From Enoplolaimus lenunculus (Eukaryota > Nematoda > Enoplea > Enoplida > Thoracostomopsidae), in assembly GCA_030248215.1 (NCBI GenBank), contig JASANG010001073.1, positions 124,001-188,000 on the forward strand: a DNA stretch of 64,000 nt, read 5' to 3'. Under the pieces are notes generated by a model that saw only the letters and a program-made list of their open reading frames with translations, ran no database searches and was not told the origin of the DNA. Of this stretch, positions 58,941 through 64,000 are shown piece by piece. Numbering within the stretch: position 1 is the stretch's first letter; the number at the start of each line of letters is the position of its first letter. A program made the position numbers and the translations under genes.

Positions 58941-61900
58941 GTATGATTGGTTCTTTAACTTAAAATACCAAAATTGTACATTTTATGTAATTACTAGGTC
59001 GCATCGATACACATTAAGATACATCACTCGTCTTGGAGACTTTTTGTCTGTTTTTGCAGTTGTATATGCGAACAGGCCAAAAAATGCCGTACTGTTTGGA
59101 TTATTATGTGGGCTAGAGATGTCCCTGGGCCAGGGTTTTTTGGAGTTTTAGCGCGGCCGGGACCAGCAAAACACTCTAAACTTTAAATGTTATGTACCTT
59201 TTACATAAACGTGTACTTCGGATTACCGGCTTTTAAATATCGCAACATAGCTAACCATTCTTCCTTCCGTGGCTTAAGGTGACCAAAGTGTTTCCCTGAC
59301 AAACCTTAATATCCCACGCCGATGCATTTTCACACTAACAACGACCCTTTGTCCCGCTATTCTATGTTTTGCACCGTTGCCTTTCATTTATATTTCCTTG
59401 ACCCATGTTATTTTTAGACAGAAAAAATTTGTAAAAGTACGTAATTCAATCTTTTCCGTTGCAGTGGCATGGTGAAGTTTCAGTTTTTTAAAGTTTTAAA
59501 TAAATCCGGCAAGTTAAAATAACAGAACCATATGCCGCTTTGTGTCGGAGTCGGATATACGGTCGCATTCAGGAGCAACTTGTCTCAGTAGAACGTTGTT
59601 ATTAGGGAGATTATTAGACAGGCTGTCTGAATTGGTTAAATACATTGTTTGAGCAGTTATATAGTCGAGAATTTGAAGTTAAATGTGTTGCGGTGAGAGT
59701 AATTGCTTTCCTTGAACTGAAATTTTGTGGTCGTTCAAAAAGTATGGTTAAACATGGACAGCTTAATACATCTTCTTGGCATGAATCAAATATATGCAAT
59801 AGCACATGATTCAGTATTTTTATTTATATGTTATGAATTGTAATGTTTCAGTATTTCGGCTCAGTGGAAGTTTTCGAATCAAGAGGAATGCAAGTTTGCG
59901 AGGAAGCTTTGCATCAAAGTCTGCAAGTAAGTTGAGGAGCGATGTGCGCGCTGAATCCACGGTTCACACATGAAATCTTTTCAGTTGAGAATTACGGAAG
60001 TGAAATAGTGTGATTCAAATTTTAATAATGTGTTGTAGTGAAATTTTTGTTAATAAATTGTCAGTACGATATTTTCATGGTCCGTTTGAAAACTTTGATT
60101 TCTTGTTCCTTTCAAGTAGGTAGGTTATTATATACGGTTTTTATATTTTAGAAACGCCGTCCGATACGCGGAATTTTGTACGTTTCTGGTGATGGTATTA
60201 GGGTTGCAGATGCTGAAAACAAGGTAAAACCATTTGGAAACAAATTTCTGAACATATTGCGTAGTCAGAAGTGTAGTCAAAATTTAAATATTCTTCTTTA
60301 TACTTACAGGTCTAAATGGTTTTTCATTTAATCGAAACATAAAAACTGTAAATAAATTTTTGAGCAACGCGAAACTCCGAGTGAAGCTTGAAGTTTCGCG
60401 TTGCGTTAATCTTGCGTTGGAGTTCTGCAGTTCTTTGCCGTTTATTAGCTGCAGGATAATTTGAGTGATTGGTTAAGCCGAGATTTTAGCACTTTTTACA
60501 TTATTTCACTAATTATTAGGGTTACGGATTTGATTTCAGTACTAAGAGATTTTTGGCAGGGTGCAAAGCAGAACTAGATTAAATTCAATAATTGTATTAA
60601 CCAGCGTAATATTGATTTAGGGGGTCTGTTGGCGGCAGCAATTTTCAAAAACGTCGCATGAATAAATTGGCGGCGATTTTTGGTTCTGTAAAGCTGAACT
60701 ACAATAAATTACTATTATTTTCAAGTAACACGCTAGTTTTGCATGTTTAGATGTTGAGATCGAGAGAATTTTTATGGAACATACTACAGCAAGTAGGTTT
60801 AAAGTTAAAATTTCAACATTCTATACTGATTGATTGTGCAATTGGAATCGGAACTCGTTTTGAATCCGAATTCTAATCGGAATCGGAATTCCTGTTGGAC
60901 CATGGTATTTGGGTGATAAAAATCTGAATTTAACATTTATATGTCTTTTAAACAGATAAATGAATAGCTACCTACTAACTAATTAACATATTGGCTTCAT
61001 TTGTTAGACATAAATTAGGATTTTTAAATTATTTTATTGATTGTTAGGATTACAGACGATTTGATTTGCGTACTAAAGAGTTTTTGAGTGCGTGGCATAT
61101 GATAAAGTTGTTTATAAACCTCCAAAACTGTTGAATGAATAGCTAGCCACTCGCTAATTTGCAAATATTAGCTAAATTAGCTAAGCCTGAATAATGAATT
61201 TTTAAATTATTTAAGATTATTAGGGTTACACGCGATTTGATTTGAGTACTAAACGGTTTTTGAGTGAGAGAACGTATCCGCATTCGCTCAATGCATGTAG
61301 TTCTATTACGACTGGTGTAAAAACAGTGTGTAATGGATCGCTCGAAAATAGCATCAATCTAAGTGAAATTAAGTAATATTACTATTTCAATCTAAGTGAA
61401 ATTAAGTAATATTACTGTTTGTTACAAAAGTTAAGTGGCGTGTTCATGTTTTACGGACTGCTAGTAATTACACTACCCCATTATGTCATGTTCCTGTGTT
61501 TAAAACTTTATTGCAATGTTTGTTAGGGACTGATTTTGGATCAAACAATTGAAAAGGTGTCATTTTGTGCACCTGATCGCCGAAACCCAAGGCATTTTGC
61601 CTACATTTGCCGTGATGGTACTACTCGAAGATGGATGTGTCATGGGTTTCACACTGTTAAACAATCTGTAAGCGTTTGAATAGGTTGAATGTATAAATTG
61701 CATTACCAACACCCACATATGCATATATTGCTTATATATAAATATATATTGCTGTTGTTTTGATGTTGGTATACGCTTACATTACAGATTTTTAATTTGG
61801 TTAAATATTTATGTGGACTTTGTTTTACGTTTTAATGTTAATTTACTCAACTTGCCATTTCGGGGATACAACGTTATCCTTATCATTGTGTTAGCAGTAC

Positions 61901-63389
61901 TTAATTTCAATTGACATACAACAATATTTTCGTTATTTTTTCAGGGTGAGCGCTTGAGTCATGCAGTTGGTTGTGCGTTTTCGATTTGTCTGGAAAAGAA
62001 ACAACGATGTGACCGAGGAACGGGCGCGATACTTCCTACTAGTTTGTCTGAGCATTCAACGCCTAAAAATCAATATCCATTCTTTTCAGGTAGCTAGTAT
62101 CGAGGTTTTAGCAAGATAATATCTTTTGGCTGTGGGTCAGGTAACGTGATTTTTTAAGAAGTTTGTTTAGTATTTGCATGAAATACTTACCTATGTTTAA
62201 TTTCTGCTTCTCGTATTGAAGGTTCAAATTTTTAGTTTACTGATTTTTGAAAGAGATGGTGAATACTGTATCAGAAAGCTTGTTAGCACGTCTGAGGTTG
62301 CTATTTTTGTTTTGCAGCCTGTACTGTTTCAGCGCTTGTTCTGTTTTAATTAGCTGAACATGATAAATTAGTATCCTGTATTGTGGTAGGTTTTTTAATT
62401 TTAGATTTGCTCAGTGCTGATGATCTCAAACGTGATGATTCGAAATGTCAATTTAGGCGCAACGACGCACGACGGCTTACGCTGCCAGAGCGCTTGCATG
62501 ATCCTCAGATTGCAAAATTATCAGGCATGCTATGAATTACAATATTATTTTAAACGAAATCGCAAGCCTATTTTGAAACTGAACAGGTTTTTGAGACGAA
62601 ACTTAATAACAGTGTTATACACCTTGTATAACTAAAACATCATTATGTGGGTTCAGCTGTCGCAAAGTGATTTCTCGACAGGTAATTGCTGTCCTGTTAC
62701 GTTCGATTAAGATTTCAAAAGGGAGGTTTTTGTCATTGCAAACTGAAATCGTGTCTAAAATCCCTTGTATAAAATTCCCAAACGGGGGACAGTTGTCAGT
62801 CCTGAAACTCACCCCCTGGCTACGACTTTTGCTAGAAAATCGCACGCTGAGTTGATATTGTTTCAAAATACAGATTGTGTCGCACAAAATGGAATGCGTG
62901 AAAAAGAATCATCACATTTGTATTTGGATTTAAAACATCGCCGTGTTCTTTATTTATTACAGTTATTTTTTGCGTGGTCGCTTGAGATTAAATATTTCAA
63001 GTTTTTATTTAGACGCACCTCCGATTCGAGCAATCCAAAATCCATACGCAATCGCGCGGCCATCAGCCAAACCTGAGCTCGTAGAGAAATGCGAACGTAC
63101 AATACGGCTCAGGACGCCCACGCAGAAATCGACTGATCGTAGTGTTTCAACTGTGGAAGGAATTGCTTCTGTGGAAGGAATTGCTCGTAGAAGCATTAGT
63201 TCTTCAGGGACAGAGTATCAAGATGTTTCGATACCTGCAACTGCGATTTCGCCGTTCAAACGACCTCATACTGCGCAGGGATTTGCAAGCGATGCCAGTG
63301 AAACGCCGCTAAAATTCAACGGACAACATCGGAAACAAACGAATCGGTTTCTATTTGGCTATGACGGCATTGATAGTCACAGTATTTGA
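58797..63389 (+). CDS. numb: Numb, PTB-domain endocytic adaptor and Notch inhibitor
   Basis: Numb is a membrane-associated adaptor that is partitioned in asymmetric divisions and antagonises Notch. Exons: 58797-58940, 59852-59926, 60152-60223, 61527-61667, 61945-62089, 62405-62524, 63013-63389. They sum to 1074 nt with phases agreeing throughout: 357 residues plus TGA. Residues 1-20 are basic ([14 protein letters not shown]), with Ser in the place of the aPKC target near the N terminus. The PTB/PID domain spans about residues 38-175 and has the signatures [32 protein letters not shown] and [12 protein letters not shown]. After it come [29 protein letters not shown] and SPFKRP, each matching conserved post-PTB Numb segments. 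Fly and vertebrate Numb run to about 550-650 residues and end with DPF and NPF motifs that bind AP-2 and EH proteins. None is present here, so either downstream exons lie outside this window or the protein is truly short. Confidence 0.96.
58941..59851 (+). other. numb: Numb intron 1
   Basis: 911 bp, GT-AG. Contains CCCTGGGCCAGGG and GCGCGGCCGGGACCAG near 59120-59165, resembling the right part of 14361-14720. Otherwise nothing. Confidence 0.75.
59852..59926 (+). CDS. numb: Numb exon 2 (PTB)
   Basis: The exon is 75 nt, acceptor AATGTTTCAG, donor CAA/GTAAGT, phase 0 at both ends. It encodes [20 protein letters not shown] and ends HQSLQ, matching YLGHVEVDESRGMHICEDAV in other Numb proteins. Confidence 0.97.
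60152..60223 (+). CDS. numb: Numb exon 3 (PTB)
   Basis: The exon is 72 nt, acceptor ATATTTTAG, donor AAG/GTAAAA, phase 0 at both ends. It encodes [20 protein letters not shown] and ends AENK. It is the middle strand of the PTB fold, equivalent to KKAVKAVLWVSADGLRVVD. Confidence 0.96.
60480..61280 (-). repeat. Inverted copy of the 174-bp tandem repeat
   Basis: Repeated TCACTAATTATTAGGGTTA, GATTTGATTT.AGTACTAAA and ATGAATAGCTA segments match, in reverse complement, the units at 11471-12190. About two and a half units, split by the MITE at 60557-60904. Confidence 0.8.
60557..60904. mobile_element. MITE (CAGGGTGCAAAGC family) inserted in the 174-bp repeat
   Basis: Left end CAGGGTGCAAAGCAGAACT, right end GGAATTCCTGTTGGACCATG. 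Flanking octamers ATTTTTGG and GTATTTGG (6/8). 348 bp, and it interrupts a repeat unit, so it is younger than the array. Confidence 0.75.
61353..61424 (+). repeat. Direct duplication of 36 bp
   Basis: Two adjacent copies of CAATCTAAGTGAAATTAAGT plus 16 bp, one mismatch, in numb intron 3. Confidence 0.92.
61527..61667 (+). CDS. numb: Numb exon 4 (PTB core)
   Basis: The exon is 141 nt, acceptor TTTGTTAG, donor TCT/GTAAGC, phase 0 at both ends. It encodes [20 protein letters not shown], then [18 protein letters not shown]. This is the most conserved block of Numb and by itself identifies the gene. Confidence 0.98.
61945..62089 (+). CDS. numb: Numb exon 5 (end of PTB helix)
   Basis: The exon is 145 nt, acceptor ATTTTTTCAG, donor TCAG/GTAGCT, leaving in phase 1. 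It encodes [20 protein letters not shown], the C-terminal PTB helix, then a Ser/Thr-rich linker. Reading through the donor meets a stop within three codons, which supports the splice. Confidence 0.95.
62405..62524 (+). CDS. numb: Numb exon 6, followed by a probable GC donor
   Basis: The exon is 120 nt, acceptor TTAATTTTAG, phase 1 at both ends. The first codon is Asp split across the junction. It encodes [20 protein letters not shown] and continues to [16 protein letters not shown]. No GT donor fits: the frame closes shortly after 62530. CAG/GCATGC at 62525 gives the phase that exon 7 requires, so a GC-AG intron is the best reading. Confidence 0.82.
62525..63012 (+). other. numb: Numb intron 6, GC-AG
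   Basis: 488 bp from CAG/GCATGC to TTTATTTAG. Contains a CCCCTGGCTACGAC segment (62813), a stray MITE end. Short open frames inside are not supported. Confidence 0.7.
63013..63389 (+). CDS. numb: Numb exon 7 (terminal)
   Basis: The exon is 377 nt, acceptor GTTTTTATTTAG, with stop TGA at 63387-63389. It encodes [33 protein letters not shown], a six-residue tandem duplication (SVEGIA after TVEGIA), then [12 protein letters not shown], and ends [10 protein letters not shown]. The NPYAI and SPFKR segments align with vertebrate NPHAI and SPFKRQLSLR. No NPF or DPF motif occurs. Confidence 0.9.
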
Positions 63390-63450
63390 AGTTTCATTTC
63401 TTCTTAATTCTGAATCGGTTTTTATTATTTATTTAATTTTATTATTGTTA

Positions 63451-63484
<34 letters not shown>

Positions 63485-64000
63485 TTGTCGGAACAAAATT
63501 TTGAAAGTTGGTATGCAGTTGTAACTGTTGCTCATTGTACATATTATTCATTTCCATGTAAAATTAGTCACGTCGTAGTGTGGAGAAAGTAAGATTTTTC
63601 AGTGTGCATGCGAAAAATCCAGAGCTAAATAAACACCATTAAGCGTATGTTTTTGTTATAAGATTTAACGGTCGCAAAGTCTTGCACAACATTGGTGCGT
63701 TGCCCCTTAACGATTTCCATTATTTAAATAATCATGCGCCATATTCTCAAATTTCCATTAAGCGATAGGTTGTCGAATTGATCAACTTCTGGGTATTGCA
63801 GTTTTCAAAATAATCGCAATAATGGAAACCAAGTAAGAAAATGGCTAAATCTCGAACCTCTGCATTCACTGGTTCGAAAGCTACAAGACCTAGCACGGAC
63901 TGTTGATTAATGCTACACATGTTTGAGGACACGCCACCTTATTTCAGGAGGAAGTGTGTCTCGGTTACCTGGCATATCTCCTCTTCCTGAAGAAGCTAAT
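63390..64000 (+). other. Numb 3' UTR and flank
   Basis: Contains a (TTA)n tract (63462-63484) and the poly(A) signal at 63628. After that to the window end no gene feature is seen. Confidence 0.6.
63628..63633 (+). terminator. Poly(A) signal candidate for numb
   Basis: A canonical AATAAA lies 239 nt after the numb stop codon, in AT-rich sequence. A (TTA)n tract at 63462-63484 sits between stop and signal. Confidence 0.55.

Larger units (their letters stand above)
60224..61526 (+). other. numb: Numb intron 3, repeat filled
   Basis: 1303 bp. Holds a small hairpin (60362-60404), the inverted 174-bp repeat (60480-61280) interrupted by a MITE (60557-60904), and a 36-bp direct duplication (61353-61424). 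Confidence 0.8.

Noticed and set aside
58852-59151. 99-codon plus-strand frame overlapping numb exon 1
   Set aside because: It is frame-shifted relative to the conserved Numb N terminus and runs into intron 1.

Overview
This is a 64 kb piece of an AT-rich invertebrate animal nuclear genome. It holds two recognisable protein genes, transcribed away from each other. The long introns and intergenic DNA are packed with short non-autonomous DNA transposons. CpG is not depleted, introns are standard GT-AG (one GC-AG), and no bacterial-type gene organisation is present. The mixture would suit an invertebrate deuterostome such as a tunicate, but nothing I can see fixes the phylum.

Gene 1 is a reticulon on the minus strand, 43744 down to 7096. 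Its C-terminal reticulon homology domain lies in five exons (10714-7096) and is unmistakable. A long, acidic, low-complexity N-terminal region is built from at least nine more exons between 43744 and 14910. Fourteen exons join without a frame break into a 679-residue frame. A further coding-looking exon (33740-33431) fits upstream but not downstream, so it is either alternative or needs a partner I did not find. The start codon was not found; it should lie above 43744.

Gene 2 is numb on the plus strand, 58797-63389, seven exons, 357 codons plus stop, complete from ATG to stop. The PTB/PID domain is well conserved. The protein is short and lacks the NPF and DPF endocytic motifs that other Numb proteins carry near the C terminus. 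One intron appears to use a GC donor.

Layout: 1-7095 is downstream of the reticulon gene and holds MITEs and hexamer repeats. 7096-43744 is the reticulon gene, with introns that carry hAT-type MITEs, a ~1.5 kb foldback element (about 18819-20331), a 174-bp tandem repeat (11471-12190), a 42-bp telomere-like minisatellite (37469-37785), and a ~205-bp (TAA)n tract beside a splice donor. 43745-58796 is a repeat-filled divergent intergenic region. 58797-63389 is numb. 63390-64000 is its 3' flank.

Several repeat families could be assigned to the hAT superfamily from their CAG-starting terminal inverted repeats and 8-bp target site duplications (for example 38584-38981, 29328-29804, 49517-50234, 50266-50644, 51281-51656, 51895-52596, 814-991, 30284-30479). 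A TTAGGC/CCTAAG-type hexamer repeat recurs throughout, and much of it sits inside two MITE families, which explains its spread. I recognised no retroviral, LTR, Polinton-like or other virus-derived element, no autonomous transposase, no CRISPR array and no confident tRNA or rRNA gene. The two host genes share no visible pathway organisation; their proximity looks incidental.
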